Shown here in pieces: positions 39,001 through 52,400 of a stretch of DNA of 64,000 nucleotides. How positions within the stretch are numbered: position 1 is the first letter of the stretch; the number at the start of each line of letters is the position of its first letter. The position numbers and the translations under genes were made by a program. Source of the stretch: Orthonyx spaldingii (lineage: Eukaryota > Chordata > Aves > Passeriformes > Orthonychidae). The DNA is taken from NCBI GenBank assembly GCA_013397795.1, contig VZTJ01004775.1, forward strand, positions 434,001 to 498,000. Direction: 5' to 3'. The notes under the pieces are model-generated. The model did no database searches and was not told the DNA's origin. It was given only the letters and a program-made list of their open reading frames with translations.

Positions 39001-39983
39001 GCAGGCATCACACACTGACAGACAGAAGACTGACCCCACAGAGTGAAGACACAGTACTCTCAGAAATCCTAGGTACATCCTAGACTTTTGTCTGCTAGCT
39101 ACAAACAAACTATGAATTGTGGATTTAAAAAATACATTCACACAGATATCCTTTCATCTGAATGTGCACAATGATACTCCTTTTCCAAGACTGCCTTTTA
39201 TAAAAAGACCTAGGTACATCCCATTTAACACACAGCCTGTGTCCTGCATGGCATTGTCTGGCACCTAAAGCACAGATAGCAGGAATTCTTGCTCTAAGAC
39301 ATCAGCAGGTACACACAAATCCCTTAAGAAGCTGTATAAGAAGTCACTTTAGCATTATGCCAGTAAACCACTTCTAAGAGTGAAATGATAACAGAGTTTG
39401 GAAACTATTGAAAACAGAACAGCTGCAAACTTGGTTGTATTAAGCTCTATGGACATCTTGCAACATCCATCCTGGAGCCTCAGGGAGACACTCAGAACAT
39501 CATTCAAAGCTTGGTGCCTCTTTGTGGACCTCCCTCGGGTAGGTGAGGAAGGGAAGAGGGGAAGGGAAGGGGATGAGGGATGACAGAGCGCCGAGGAGCT
39601 GAACACCAGCTTACAAACAGAGAACAGAATCACATAACAACACTGGAACAATGAACTCCAAGACACAGCGACAAGACAGATGGACACAAACAAGACACAA
39701 AATCACTACTGAGAAATTAAAAAAAAGCAAAGAAACCCCATTAAAAAAAGTAGATATATAGCTCTGAGGCTGCAAGAAGCAGCCAAGGGTACTGGCATAA
39801 CTCTTCCAAAAAGAATAAATTATAATATAAATAAAAATTAAAATCAAAACAATATCCCCCCCAAACCATACACTACAGACTTGCTCGGTTAGCCTGAATG
39901 CGTAGCTCTGATGGAACATAAGATGGTGTCATCACAGCCCATGCACCGGTTAATGAAGGCCATGGTTAGTTACATCAGCTAAA

Positions 39984-40114
39984 CTACAGCATGCCAGAAA
40001 AATGATCTTGCACTGACCCAGAAATAAAAGATACGACAGACACTCTGCATTGCAATAAAATTCTTTTTATGCCATCTGCAGTTTCTAGGGCTCTTTCCAT
40101 TGGAAGACTTTTTC
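39984..40114 (-). CDS. NRXN3: Candidate alternative terminal exon of NRXN3 (soluble isoform C-terminus)
   Basis: A minus-strand tract CCCTCCCCTTTACCCTGC ends in TTCCCAG (AG at 40115-40116). Spliced from the 46396 donor it continues in phase 1 for 43 codons, counting the first one, which is split across the junction (starts GKSLPMERALETADG, ends DHFSGML), to a TAG at 39984-39986. The peptide has no transmembrane segment or PDZ ligand, so the product would be secreted. Soluble neurexin-3 made by stop-containing SS5 exons is established in mammals. Whether this is the orthologous exon is inference. The following 70 or so bases toward 39900 keep several CpGs and look unlike the surrounding intron, as expected of a UTR. 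No canonical AATAAA was seen close downstream. A chance acceptor plus frame is the alternative. Confidence 0.5.
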
Positions 40115-40494
40115 CTGGGAATATGCAGGGTAAAGGGGAGGGTTTTTTTCTTCTGGGTGTTTTTTTCTCTGAACTCAATTGAAAAGAGAAAAAGGAAAAG
40201 GGAAAAAATAGGATAGAGACTTTGCAGAAGTTTTAAAAAAGTGGAAAAATAAAAATGGAGGAGGGGTAATACTCTTCATTCTTTTGCACACAACTTTCTT
40301 GGGATGTCCAAAAATGTGGATTTCTTAAGGATGGCAAGAAAAGATTTTGTTGCCTTTATTGGTTTGCAGATCTATATCTCATTCTTGAGATGATTAAATC
40401 ATTATTTTGTTGGAAGAACTCCAAAAATATAAATTGAGAAATACAGCAATGATTTTAAAAATTAAAAAATAGCAGTATGGCACGGTTACGAGCC

Positions 40495-40511
40495 AAAAAA
40501 AAAAAAAAAAN
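40495..40511. repeat. Poly(A) tract ending in an undetermined base
   Basis: Sixteen A followed by N at 40511, a second single-base assembly uncertainty. Confidence 0.95.
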
Positions 40512-40692
40512 GCTGCTGTGTGGTACATAATTGGACTGTTAAAAAAAAAAAAAAGGGAAAGAAATATAAAAGAAACTAAAATATCAATCACCAAAAATTC
40601 ATGCGGCACAAGATGAGGTGAAACGACAGAAAATGTTCTTCAAATATATACAACGTGTATATCTATCTATATATACATGGAGTATGTGTGTA

Positions 40693-40708
40693 TATATCGA
40701 TCGATATA
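40693..40708. repeat. 16-bp perfect palindrome TATATCGATCGATATA
   Basis: Self-complementary, with two CpG steps in an otherwise TA-rich microsatellite-like stretch (about 40645-40720). Confidence 0.8.
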
Positions 40709-41510
40709 CCTGTATAATTTTTTTGTTCTCCCTGCCCCACCCTACCCCGAGGCTAATTGGTAGATGAAATTATCAATTAAAAGTAAAGAAATAAATAAAA
40801 GGAAGAAAGAAAATATTCTAACAAAAAAGAAGTTAACGTGCTTTGTTCACCAGGAAATAACAATATCATGCATCTGTCCACACCAGCGAATGCCAGGGTT
40901 AGATGAAGGCATGAATTTCTGTGTAAACATGTGATTGGATGATAGGGACTACTGCTGATATTGGTCATTTATTACTTTAGTATATAGACATATATGCACA
41001 CTGTACATACAGTGCATATATAGATAAAATATCCTCATGGGTGGGGCCTTTGGATCTTACATAGGAAGAAAGACCAATATGCTGAAAACCAATCTCAGTA
41101 TTCCTAATGTAGAAAAAAAAAATTAAAAAAAAACAAACCCAAAACTTCCTGTAAGTCATCTGCATAATTGTAAAACTTGCTCATTTGATTTTGTTTTGGT
41201 TGTAAGATTGTAGCTAGGAAATTCCATCAAACAAGTGATGCTATTACACCCTGGGAAAAGTTGTGGATGAACCCCTGCCCTTCGAGTCCATATGGTATTC
41301 AGCTTATGAGATGGAAAGTCTACTTCTCTGAGTGCTCAGAGGCATGCACACAACTTTAAAGGCCATTTCCTAATCACAACATGAGAAATGGGCAAGAGTT
41401 CCTGTTTGTCAGAGGGAAAGACTGGGGGTAACTGTGCACTGGATTGTGGGGGGTGTTCCTCTTAGGAGAGCAATGGAAATTCCCTAGGTACTTCAGGAAG
41501 GTTGATACAA

Positions 41511-41528
41511 GGAAGGAAGGAAGGAAGT
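41511..41528. repeat. (GGAA)n microsatellite
   Basis: Four to five GGAA units. It reads CCTT on the NRXN3 transcript strand. Confidence 0.9.
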
Positions 41529-44500
41529 TATGGAGGGCAAAAGCCAAATCAACATTTCTTTTGGGTTCTTCAATGAAGTTTTCACTTCCAACATACTGTT
41601 TTTAATACTGTGCTGGCTATTTTGGAAGAGAGATTCTGCTTGTTTTCTGCAAATAAATCTCTGACCCAGGCAGCCTGCAGGTGGATGGCTACAGGCCAGT
41701 AAATTATAGATACAGAGAGCATATCTGTAGGATATGTACCTCCTGTGTGTGGGTACGTGTACAAAACTCTGTAACTTCCAGTGCAAAAAACTGTAGATTT
41801 TGGCATATCTACTACTGTCTCCAGTCCCTCATCAAAAAGGCTTACAAGTCTGATTAGACAATGACAGATTAACATATATAAAGCCTTTTGGGAAACACAG
41901 AATAAATTTCTCTGAAAAAAAAATCACGTAAGAAATTGATGGGCTGATAGGAAGGGAAAGCTGGCATCTGCACCAGGGAAGAAACACAGGATGTGTAAAG
42001 CCAGGGAGCTAGGATTAAGCCCTACAGACCATTTCAAGAGGTGGTATTCTGGAATTCAGGCTAAGTGGTGAATGTTTGGGTCTTACAGTTTTGAGTAGTC
42101 CAAGGAGCAGCTCAAGCTATGATCCCAGTCAGCTGCCTGGCCACCAGCATCCAGCCTGCCTGGTGCCAGAGCTCCACTAATGGACATCCTTAACAGGAAC
42201 AAGGGCAATGGTATGAGGAGACAGCAACAGCTGTCAGGAAAGCATAATTATAATCCTCAAGGCTTTGAAGTTTGAGTATGATCAGATTGTAAGGGTGCTC
42301 CTCATTTCACTGAAAAGAGATAAATGCTTTCTTTCTTCACAGGGCTTCCTAGTCATTCCTTGTCAGAAAAGATATTTTCCTTACACACTCTGAGAGCAGC
42401 TGAGTGACACCACCACAGAGCTGTACTTAAAAGCACAGACTCAGGACCTTGGCTCAGCTTTTGAGGAACTTGAAAATTTGAGCCTCGGATCTCCCTGAAG
42501 TAGTCCAGAAGAGAGTCCTGTACTCATACCAGAGAAAAGCATCATGTTTCTGGTGCAGAAAAAAAATGTTTTTGGCCATATACTGGGACAAGCAACATTT
42601 TCATAGAGATAAGAGGATCTTCTCTTGACTGTTAAGTAAATGCTTCTTCAGGGCAGATGAAAAGGTTTTGTGCCCCCTGTATCATTTAGATTAAGCCTTC
42701 TGAGAGATCTAGAGATCTAAGGTTGTCTAGGCTTGTCTGCAATAAGATGAATTGTGGGCAATTTTTATCCCTGAACTTGCAATGGTTTCTTTTGCATTAT
42801 GTGAAATACAAGTGGGTTTTGAATCCAAAGCTGTCACTGTCGTCACTTAGAGTAATTCCTTATGTATCCATACATGTCTACAGGTGGTGTCTGTAAGCTA
42901 CCTCAGTCAGGACAAGTCCAGTCAACAGCTCCTGTTTTTTGAATGAAGTTTTTCTACCAAAATTCCAAAAGAAATCCATTTTGAAAGGGGGGCACAAAGT
43001 GTAAGCCTGCCTACTACAGTGAGCGTTCCAAGCCAGCCTGGAAAATCCTGAAGAGAGCAGAGTGAGGGAATCACCTTCACACTGTCTTTTTTTAAAGAGG
43101 TGCAAGTGTTCAGAAGCAAATCATATGCACATGAGATTCAGGTCTTGGATTCAGCTGTGAATCAGAGTTAAGTGGCAATAAGACCTTGCCAAATGGTTCT
43201 CACATGATATTTAACCTCAAAGAGGACATGATTTTCAGCCTCTGAGTACACCAAAAACAAAGGCTTCAAAAGGACTCTGTAGAGTACTGCCTCTGATTCA
43301 GGAACAAGATCAAAGTAATATCTCTAGATATTGGGATTTGATTCTGATTCATATGAAATCTGAAAACTTCTGATTTCCAGGGAAATATTCTCTGCTGCCC
43401 TTGCCTCGGCTATTGCACAGCATGTTCATAGTGATGTGCATCATATCTCACAGGTGCAGAAGTGAGTTCAGTAACCTTTACATTACTAGACCATGGCACT
43501 GAGGGTGATGGAAGGCCAAATTTGGCAGAAACTCAAGAGGAGCTTTAAAAGCTACACATTATCAGAGCAACAAAAAGAAGACTGTGCTGGGTTAGGTCAT
43601 TTAATTTTCAGTCTGCTGTAAAAGGGATCCGGCGAGGCAGAAGGCAGAGACCTGTCAACAGAATAGGATGAAGCAATTTCAAATGAACCCAATTTAAAAA
43701 AAAACCAAAAAAAACCCAACATTAAGTTTAAAAAAAATCCAAAGCCACACACTAGAAAATACAAGCAAGATAATCTGGATCTTTTCTCTCCCCAATGTAC
43801 ATATTTAAATACCAGATCTTGGCATGTGGCCAGAATTCTGACTTGGCTGGTGAAGTGTAAAGGCAAACATATCTGCTCAGCCAAGCCAGCACTACTGGAT
43901 TTTGATAAGCTGGCTCAGATTGCTTTAGTGCTCCAGAGCAGAATGGGCTGAGTGAGTGCTTTCATACTGGCTGTATTACAGACACTGGATGCACCGAGAA
44001 TGCAGACAATAAGATAGAAAAAGAAAACAAGAAGCCCCATAAACCTGCTACTTTTCCTTATTATGATGGAATGCGTTAAGTTTATGCAAAAAGGACCTGC
44101 ATATTCCTCCTCCTTCTGGCAGTTCTGTACACCAGCACCTCTGAGAGCAGCAAACCACAAAATCTGGAAGCACAGATTTCATCAGCAAGGACCATCTGGG
44201 AGACTTATTTTTACATATAATCAAGCTAACTTTTATTCTCAATGTCATAGTAATTCCCAAGAAAAGAATCAGATTTCAGTGGCTTATGTAGTTCACCTTC
44301 CTATGCAAAAGGAGTAGGGTGCAATAAAAGATACTGGGTGAAATTTGCAGAAATGTCTAGTAGGAGAGAACCTTCAGAAGATTTTCAGTGAATCATATTA
44401 TTTTACACAGCAGATATTCAAATGTCTGTAGGCACTTATATCTGCCAGCTGTAATGCTTAGCAGGATTTTCAAAGGAAAGTAATTTTTACAAATCCAGTT

Positions 44501-46227
44501 TGTACCTGTTTGTAGTATTAGATTTCTAACTGTGTCAGGAAGGACGTATTTTTAGTCTGGAAGTGTTGCTCTACAGCACTATGAAATTTCATGCTAAACA
44601 TCCTGTTTTACCAAATTTCTACTCAAACTTTGATTTTTTCCACTGGCAGCACAAGCTGAAAATATTGCTGTTACAATTTCTAGCCACTGAAGTTGTGCCT
44701 TTCGAAACAAAAATTTACAAGAGAAGGACTCTGATAAAGACCTCATTTTGTCCTTTAATCGAAATATATGGCAATCAGAATATAAATAATAAAAAAAAGA
44801 AGTCTTCACATGTTAGTGAAGCTTTAATGAAGTGACTTCATTCATTTGCATATTAGTTGTGGTACCTTTGTCCTTTTAACATGGTCCTGTTAATTTCATG
44901 CCTCACTTTCATTATAATCACTGTGTTGGCATTTCATTACTGTCTTTATTTAATATACTCTCAGTGCCCACATTGTTTATACTTCACAATCTAGTAATAT
45001 TTGGACTGCTTTTCTTCCAGATGGGGAGTAGAAAAACTCCTAGAAATCTGTGAAAAAAGAGATGGGAAGTAGGCTGAGCTACCTGTTACCAACAGTCTGT
45101 GTCACTGGCTTCACTGCCATCACAGGGAAGTCAGGAGTATGGGTGGAAGTTCCCAGCTACAACTCAATGCCAATCTCAGGTTACAGCAGGACCAAGTTCT
45201 ACGAAAAATGCAGGTACAACATGATGAAAAGAAAAGAAATGTGAAAGCACTAGCCTCGGGTGAATTTTAATGTTATTATTGTATTACTCAAATGGCTTCA
45301 GGAAATTAGAAACAGAACATTTATAATACTTTCTTGGTATTTTTTATAAGGAAAAAAAAATCATCCCAAAGAAAACAAAGTAAAAACAAACAAAACAAAG
45401 CCAAACAAAAGAACCCCTTCAAACTATTTATATGTTTCACTTTTAAAGACAAAAATTCTAACCAAACTTCCTCTTTTTCTTTTAAATGTACACAGAAATT
45501 CGATGATGTCTGTTCTCTATTATAGAAATGCTTAACTCATGGCAAGCCTCAAAAAAGAAGACTTGAAAAAGCCTGTAAGAAATAAAATAGACTGCAGTTG
45601 CCTGCTGGATATCACATCATATATCTCACCAGAAAGAAAAGCCATCAATTTATCAAAATGTATCTGAAAGGGAGAAGTTGAGTCAGTTCCACATGGCCAG
45701 TCCTTCTGACTCTTTAACGGATACATTTTGAAGCATCACTGCAGATAACAAGGCAAGAATTATTACTAATTTTGTTATGTTAAAACTATGTTTTGGTGCT
45801 CCCCAGTTTCTTTGGGCTCACATGAAACAAAATTAGTATAAACACATTACCATGTTAGCTGTACTCAAAATCCCATGGACAAATGTATCCCTTAACATCC
45901 ATCTTCAGAGTAATTAAGAAAGATTAAACATTGCTAATAACTGATTTTGTTTCTCTTTTGTTTCTCTTCTGTTTTCAAATGTTCACCCTCTCCACTTCAT
46001 AAATCTTCATTATTTGTCACACTCCATAATGATTTTTTTTTCCTACTGTGTCAGTAAAGTAACATCTACAAATATGTGAACTATTAATTAGCTGGGATCA
46101 CTTTCAGAAAGTTTGCCTATCCATGCGAACAACTTTATATAAACCAAATAGTGACTACATAGCTGTGTTTTGCTGTTGCCAAGTCCATGGGATCTGATGC
46201 TTGGCCGTATAATTTCTTATTTTATAT

Positions 46228-46330
46228 ACAGTGTATATATACATAAGTGTATATATATATATACACACACATATACACACACATATATACATATATAATT
46301 ATATATGTATACATTCACACATATAAAATA
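46228..46330. repeat. Compound TA/CA microsatellite just inside the SS5 intron
   Basis: Alternating (TA)n and (CA)n blocks begin about 65 nt downstream of the exon donor in the gene's direction. The pre-mRNA therefore carries UG/UA repeats close to a regulated splice site. Confidence 0.9.
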
Positions 46331-46385
46331 TATGTATGCATTGTTTTTTGCAAATGAAATCAGAAAGCAAGCAAAACACGACTGA

Positions 46386-46395
46386 CCTGACTTAC
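46386..46395 (-). promoter_or_regulatory. NRXN3: Tandem alternative 5' splice donors, 9 nt apart
   Basis: After the exon end at 46396 the minus strand reads GTAAGTCAG then GTCAGT. Using the second GT (46386-46385) would extend the exon by 9 nt and add three residues (GKS) while keeping phase 1. The first donor is much closer to consensus. Mammalian NRXN3 isoforms that I recall with a GRS tripeptide at this position would be the equivalent. That equivalence is from memory. Confidence 0.6.
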
Positions 46396-46471
46396 CTGTA
46401 CTGGGTTCACAGTCAATGAAATCTTCATCATCACTGGAACATTCAGCTGATGAAACGATGTCATCTGTTGT
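46396..46471 (-). CDS. NRXN3: Neurexin-3 internal exon: acidic Cys-loop stalk just before SS5
   Basis: This 76-nt exon encodes 25 residues ([25 protein letters not shown]) plus the first base of a split codon. It is the conserved juxtamembrane acidic segment of neurexins, extracellular, between the last LNS domain and SS5; mammalian NRXN3 has a very similar SDDLVSSAEC stretch. Two cysteines ten residues apart (11 and 21) form the small cysteine loop. The acceptor follows a T/C-rich tract. I place the start after CCAG (AG at 46472-46473), which keeps TTDD. A second AG seven bases downstream would start the exon at 46464 and cannot be excluded. The donor is a strong AG|GTAAGT, leaving phase 1, which matches the acceptor phase of the terminal exon at 10596. 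The next coding exons upstream in the gene are not visible and must lie beyond 64000. Confidence 0.93.
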
Positions 46472-49400
46472 CTGGCATGTGAAGCAAAGGAACAAAAGAA
46501 AAAAATTAAGATATTTGCAAGGCGAGAAGCTATTACAGAGGCAGCTAAATATCCAATGAAAAAAAGTTTCACAATTGTAACTTTTAAAATATTTAAGTTG
46601 AACCAAGCACTCCATATACGCCTGTGCAAATGTGTCCTCCATTTTGTTGGAGTCTTGTGTTGGAGGAACAGTGCTTATCCTGTGCTGTTGAATATTTCAG
46701 ATATGCACAGGTGCTGTGCAACTGCTGGACTGTTCAGGGCAGCAAGTGCATCACAATGATGCTGTTGAATGAAGTACAGTGGGCTACAAAGCCTGCTTGG
46801 CTGGCAAACTGCCCTCCAACAGCCACTGCAGATATGTCTGCTGGGAAGAGGCTGGGCTCCTCCATAAATACCAGTATCATGTAGTGCCAGCCAGAAGGCA
46901 CTTCCTGAGAGACTTACCATGTGAAGCATGTTCAGACTGAACATGCTTTCGGCAAAGAAAAATATGCAAGATAGGCCCAGATAATGTACATCACTCGCTA
47001 GCAGTACTAGTTGCTGTACCTGATGCACCACTTCAAGATAGACATAATTCCTGCTCTGTTAACACACCTCTTGGGCTGGGAATCTGGTGTTCACCCAGAT
47101 AGTAAACATATGTGCAACTCGTTGCATGATAAAGAACTGCTGCATGTGTCAGGTATGCCCAACATGCAACCTCACCTCCTTGCTTAGCAAGTGAACAGGG
47201 ATGTGGATGCAACTAAGTTGACCAGCTGGAAAGTCTGGTTCTGAAAGGGTTAAACCAAACTGTGACCGTTCACAATCATTACAGGTTTCATCACATTCCT
47301 TTGCATTTCCAGGTGGTGATTTTTTTTTCTTTTCAAATTTTATTTTTTCTTTCTGTATGTGTACTGGTTTAATTAATGAGCAGCATGTACTGCAGCATGT
47401 TAGACAGACATGTACTGGTGTCTCTTCTCAGCAGCATCTCCTGCCTGTAATTGCTGCAATTAGTTGAATTAGTAATGCAGACCATTAGGGAGAGCCTGTG
47501 GCAGCCTCTGGACACAGGTTGTAATGTTCCTGCACACAATACAAAATTACCCCAGCTCAGCAGCATTGGCTCAACCACAGCTTCTGATGAAATTGTGTCC
47601 CTTAACAACTTTTCCTTGCAGAGAGCTGCCTGTTCTGCTGAGCAGTAGGATCAGTAGGATGATTCCTGAAACAAAACAACTGAAATGCTCCCCACCAGGC
47701 AGGAAGCATTGTTGAGCTCAGGAGCAGGACAGCTGCACTTCAGTACTCTAGGTGAATATTTTTGGTAATCTCACATCTCAACAAGACTTTCAAATCCTTA
47801 TTCCTGAAAAAGACTCTCCAGCTTTAAATAAGGTTTCCTTTACGTTCTTATGTCTGCTATGGCTGTCTCCAACATGTTCCCTCTTCCCTTTACATAACAG
47901 TTCAGAGGACTCAGTCTTTTCTTTAGCCTCCTGTGCTCCTAGTACTATGAAATACCTCTGACCTCTGCCAGAAGTTCCTTGCTCTCCCCTTCCCTGTTTG
48001 CATTTGAGTTAAGGGGAAAAAAAGAGAACCAGTAAGTCAGTCAGAAAAATCAGACTGAACCTAACATTCCTCCAGTCTTGATATCAGTGGTTTAGATTGA
48101 GTCAAGAAAGAAAAACAGGATAGGTCAGTTGCAAGTAAAAATTATAAAAATAGAGTATCTGTAAAAAAAATAGTGATGAAGTAAGGGAATCCCTATTTTA
48201 TGTGTTACTCAGTCATACCCAGCATGGTCATTTGGCAATATTTTGTGGGATGCTATCTTGCAGTAGTTTCATGCTTAAATACTTTCATTAAATACTTTTA
48301 CAATCTTGCTTCCATGGGGAGTCAAGACTAAAAGGAAACAGAGGTGATATGTTCCTGCCTTACATGTTAAGTTAATTTTTTTATCTTCTTTCAGTTGTAG
48401 AAAGTGGAACAATTCTGTTGAAATCCTGGTAACTTCTCTTAAGACAAGCTGGCTTTAAAATTTTGTCTGCGCAGTGAGGGGACAAGAAAGGAGGAATGCA
48501 CAAAATAGAAATTTACTTTTTTCAATTCTTCTGGTCCTGCCACATATATTTCAGACAGTATTATTTATCCCTAGAAACTTTTTAACTTATAAAGTGATCT
48601 CCAACAGTGAAACACAAGGTAAAAAGATACTAGTTTTCACCCAGGGTAAAAATCCCTGGGTAAAAATATATTAGTTTTTAATTGCACTGATGTAAAGTAA
48701 TTTAGCACAATTTAGTAAACAGGGTTATACTGCTAAAAAATTTTAAGCAGGTGAAATGCAGTTAGTGAAACTGGAGATTTATACTGTAGTTGTCTAAGGT
48801 TAAGGATAGCACTGTGAATAAAGAATAAAGTATTCATCACTACTAGCAGACCTTGCTCAGACAGTGCTAAAACCTTGGCAATTGGTTTTGATTTCCAGGT
48901 TAAATTCAGATCATGTGGATTTTGCTCTTAGCTGAAGATCTGACAATTCAGACTTCTCATAGAAAAATAGTGATGATTTGCTCAAGCAGGAAATAAAGAT
49001 AAAGCTTATAACAATGTGCTGTTGTCACTTATCAGCTGCTATATCTATTTGATTACCCACTTACCTGCTCAGATCTAAGGGCTTCATGCAACATTAATGT
49101 GGAATCAAATTCAATTGAATTGACAATGTGATTCAGTATTTGTAAAGAATAAGGAGTTCCTTTATAACTATTTTTTCCTCTTGCATATTAGGGGCATCAT
49201 ATGGAACCAGGAAGATAGAAAGGCTTTTCTTTTTTTGTTGTTGTTTTTTGACTGGACACCTCCTTGCAACAGGATACTGGCAGATAATAAAAGTTTAGAG
49301 CATTTTGGAAGAGATCAGACAAATTAAAGGTCAAAACATCCTTCCAGATCTATTAATTACCCTATACTTAGTTTGGGAAGTCCCTGTACCACAACCTGAA

Positions 49401-52400
49401 AAGTCATGAAGCCTGGTCCTTGTTGCTCTTGTTCAATTTTCCATCTAATAAGTAGCTTAAGGCAGTACATGCAACATATTTATGCTGCACTCTGATATGT
49501 GTACTAGATTTCTTGCTATTAAACCCTCTTGCAGTTTGTGTTGGTTCTGAACAGAGAAGGGCACAGTCAGCCAGACTCAGACATAACGCAAATGTGTGAT
49601 GTGCAATACTCACCAACCCTGTCAACTCCAACCTCTATTTGCACTTTTTCATGACTGGTTCCACACTTGATTTTATCAATTAATCTCCATCTTTTCTCCC
49701 AATCTCTACTGCATGCTATTTCACCTGATATTAGTTGTGGGGGTTTTTTTTTTGTTTTTTGTTTTGTTTTGTTTTTTTTGCTTTGTAATTGCTCTTTATC
49801 CCATCCTGCTGATTTTGTATGTATAAAAATGAGGGTTAGAAAAAGAAAAAACCTCCAAAACTGGTGTTAGATTTAAGTCAAGGTCATTAACAAGATCACT
49901 AGAAACCACAGAAAAGATAAGTACACTAATCTGTCTTGCCATTTCCTATCTTGTATTTTTAATCTCAGTACTTTCCATCACAATTCATCACTAACTGATT
50001 TTCTAGTCCCACCACATATTGGTTTTCCAAGCACCTTCCGCTCAGATACCAACATCTGAATCATCCCAAAGGAATAAAGCTGTTTCAGCGAGACAGAACA
50101 GCAAATTCCTGACCACAGGAACAGGGTCGAGGAAACATCCAGAAGACCATTACTTCTTGTAACAGGAATCTGTACCCATCAAGACCCTCCTGGAGCTGAG
50201 AATTTTCACTGGATGTTTACTAAACTTGCTGCTTCCACAACACAGGAGAGGCTACTGAACGAAGACCTTGGAAATCTCTCCACTAACATAACTTCTTCAC
50301 ATCAGAAACAGCTCTCTGTGAGGCAATAAGTGAAACCATTACCCCACTTCTGATCCCTTTTCCCCATTTTTGCAATGGTTCTCACTATACTCACCCACTG
50401 GCTCCAGAGGATGTAAGCTGTGGGTCTGCACAGTGATCTAGGGATAGTAAATGCTAAACATTCTTATGTAAAGGCAACAGGATAGTAATGAAACTTCTCC
50501 ATATGCTGTGATGGAAATGATGTTTGTGTTTTCATTGGAAAGAACATGAGAGAAAATATTTTTCCCTTCCCTATATTAGCTAAATTCTATATTAAAAATA
50601 ATAAGTCACACTATACTATTTTAAAATATGTATTTCATTTTTAAAGAATCCCAGCTTTGAAATTACTTGGCCTGTATTAAAGGCCATAAAACTAAAGATA
50701 GGTATTATAATAACTTTCAATAAAAATTCTCTGTGGCAGGAACCCTTTTTATTCCTTCCTCTGAAAGATTTTTTATGGCATTTATATTATTATTTTTTCT
50801 CTCCCTCTCTCTAGTGTTTAATGAAATTGCTTTGGAATAAAACCAGGGTAGGAGAAAGTGCTAAACTCTGAGTCCACCGCAGAGGATTTATGGGCATATT
50901 TACCTCCAAATTCTTTCAATTTCACTGAATTGGCTCCCCATTCCTTTCCATGAATTATTAGTTCTGTAATCACCTCCTCCTAATTATTCACTCTAAGGGC
51001 CTCTTCAATCTTGACACGGTGATGCTTCTACAATCTTTGTTCATTACACTGTATGTACTGGTGTGGGATGTATAGTGCAAAGAAATTTGGCATGGTGCAG
51101 CAAGACCTGCTCAAGATGACTCCATTCCTGTCCAATCTTTAAATTGCCCAAAGCCCTAATTTATGTATCAGATCCATAACCTTTGCTCCTTTGTTCTACA
51201 CAAAATGGCAGGTGCTGAATCTTCCTTTTCCCAATTGCAAAGGTTTTTTTGTCACCTTGCTCTTTGGGTACACCACTATTTGAGAAAGATTAAGCATACT
51301 GGGTAAAATAAGCTCTGTCACAGAACAGCTTTATGAAATTATAAAAAACACACCCAGGAATGATGGAGTTCTCCCTTCTAGAGGGAGAGAAAAGACAAGG
51401 ACCCATAAATTCAAACCCCAGACAAATTCCTGCAGAATTACACACCTGACAGTTGCTTCACTCGGTAAACTAGGATTCAATTTTCCTACTTGCCTTTTTC
51501 TTGAAATTCTTCTGCACACTATGCACGTTACTTCCAATTCAACACCATTATTTGAAAAGCAACACTTAATGCTTTGTTGTGAGAGAAGCATAAATCTATT
51601 TGCCACCAAGGAACCACAATTTACAGTACTTCTTGAAATACAACCATCACAAAATGCTAGGCACAAATATCTTCCCAAGAGTGGAGAAATACAGTTGTAT
51701 TAACCTGAGCACTGCATTTGCCTTTCACACCTAAAGTGTACAGAGCTGAAAGTCAACAAACTTTTTCTAAATACAACCACTTGACTCCCTCCATTGCTTC
51801 CATACTGCTATATTTTCTATATATCTAAAATTTATTATGGAATATGAACAAAGTATTTTCTTCTATGCATAACAGCATAGAGTATAAATGCTCCATCGGA
51901 ATAGCAAGAAGTTAGTGATGCTGTTCAGTCTTCTAGAAACCAAGATGTTTCTTGGCAAAGAATAGGCTCAAGGCATTTGCTGTCTTGCCAAAAGAAGATA
52001 GCAGATGAAGTGTCTGTCTCATTAGGTGTTATTTCTAGCTTGAATACCTCCACCTTTTGTACTTTGGTAACTGGGCTTTTTAAAGAACTTTTTGTATTCT
52101 ATTCACACTATTCAATTAAATGAGAATCCTTCATCTGTCCTTTCTACATGTTACATTTGTTTCTCACTTTTTAATTAATCTTTATTTGCAATATACCCTG
52201 GAGGTCATTACAGTATAGGAGACCTGAGAGACTCAGTCTGGACAAACTCAAACTACTTCATACAGATAGAAACAATCCGCATACAAATGGAAAAATATTA
52301 AAAATGTAGCAAAAATCATAATGAAGTATTGCAAAAGAAGCTGCAATTTGGGACTGTATAAACTTTTAAGGAGAGTCTTGGATCTCCTGTCTTTTGCTAA

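Larger units (their letters stand above)
10597..46395 (-). other. NRXN3: NRXN3 intron at splice site 5 (~35.8 kb)
   Basis: Bounded by a GTAAGT donor (46395) and a T-rich acceptor (10597). It contains three CR1 copies, microsatellites, homopolymers with assembly Ns, and two candidate alternative terminal exons (39984-40114 and 19752-19903). Between 10700 and 17300, 28500 and 31200, 32000 and 36000, and 42000 and 46200, I see only ordinary AT-rich intron. Confidence 0.9.

Noticed and set aside
41380..41480. Several minus-strand acceptor-like AGs (for example ACAAACAG then GAACTC)
   Set aside because: The phase-1 frame after the best one stops within about 10 codons and the tract is weak. It is less convincing than 40115.
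46464..46471. Alternative acceptor seven bases inside the Cys-loop exon (AACAG then ATGAC)
   Set aside because: The upstream CCAG sits directly after the pyrimidine tract and keeps the TTDD residues expected from mammalian NRXN3. It was not fully excluded because the preceding exon is outside the window.
46675..47031. 118-codon minus-strand open frame upstream of the Cys-loop exon
   Set aside because: Not neurexin-like, no splice sites fit the required frame, and low-complexity hydrophobic stretches suggest chance.
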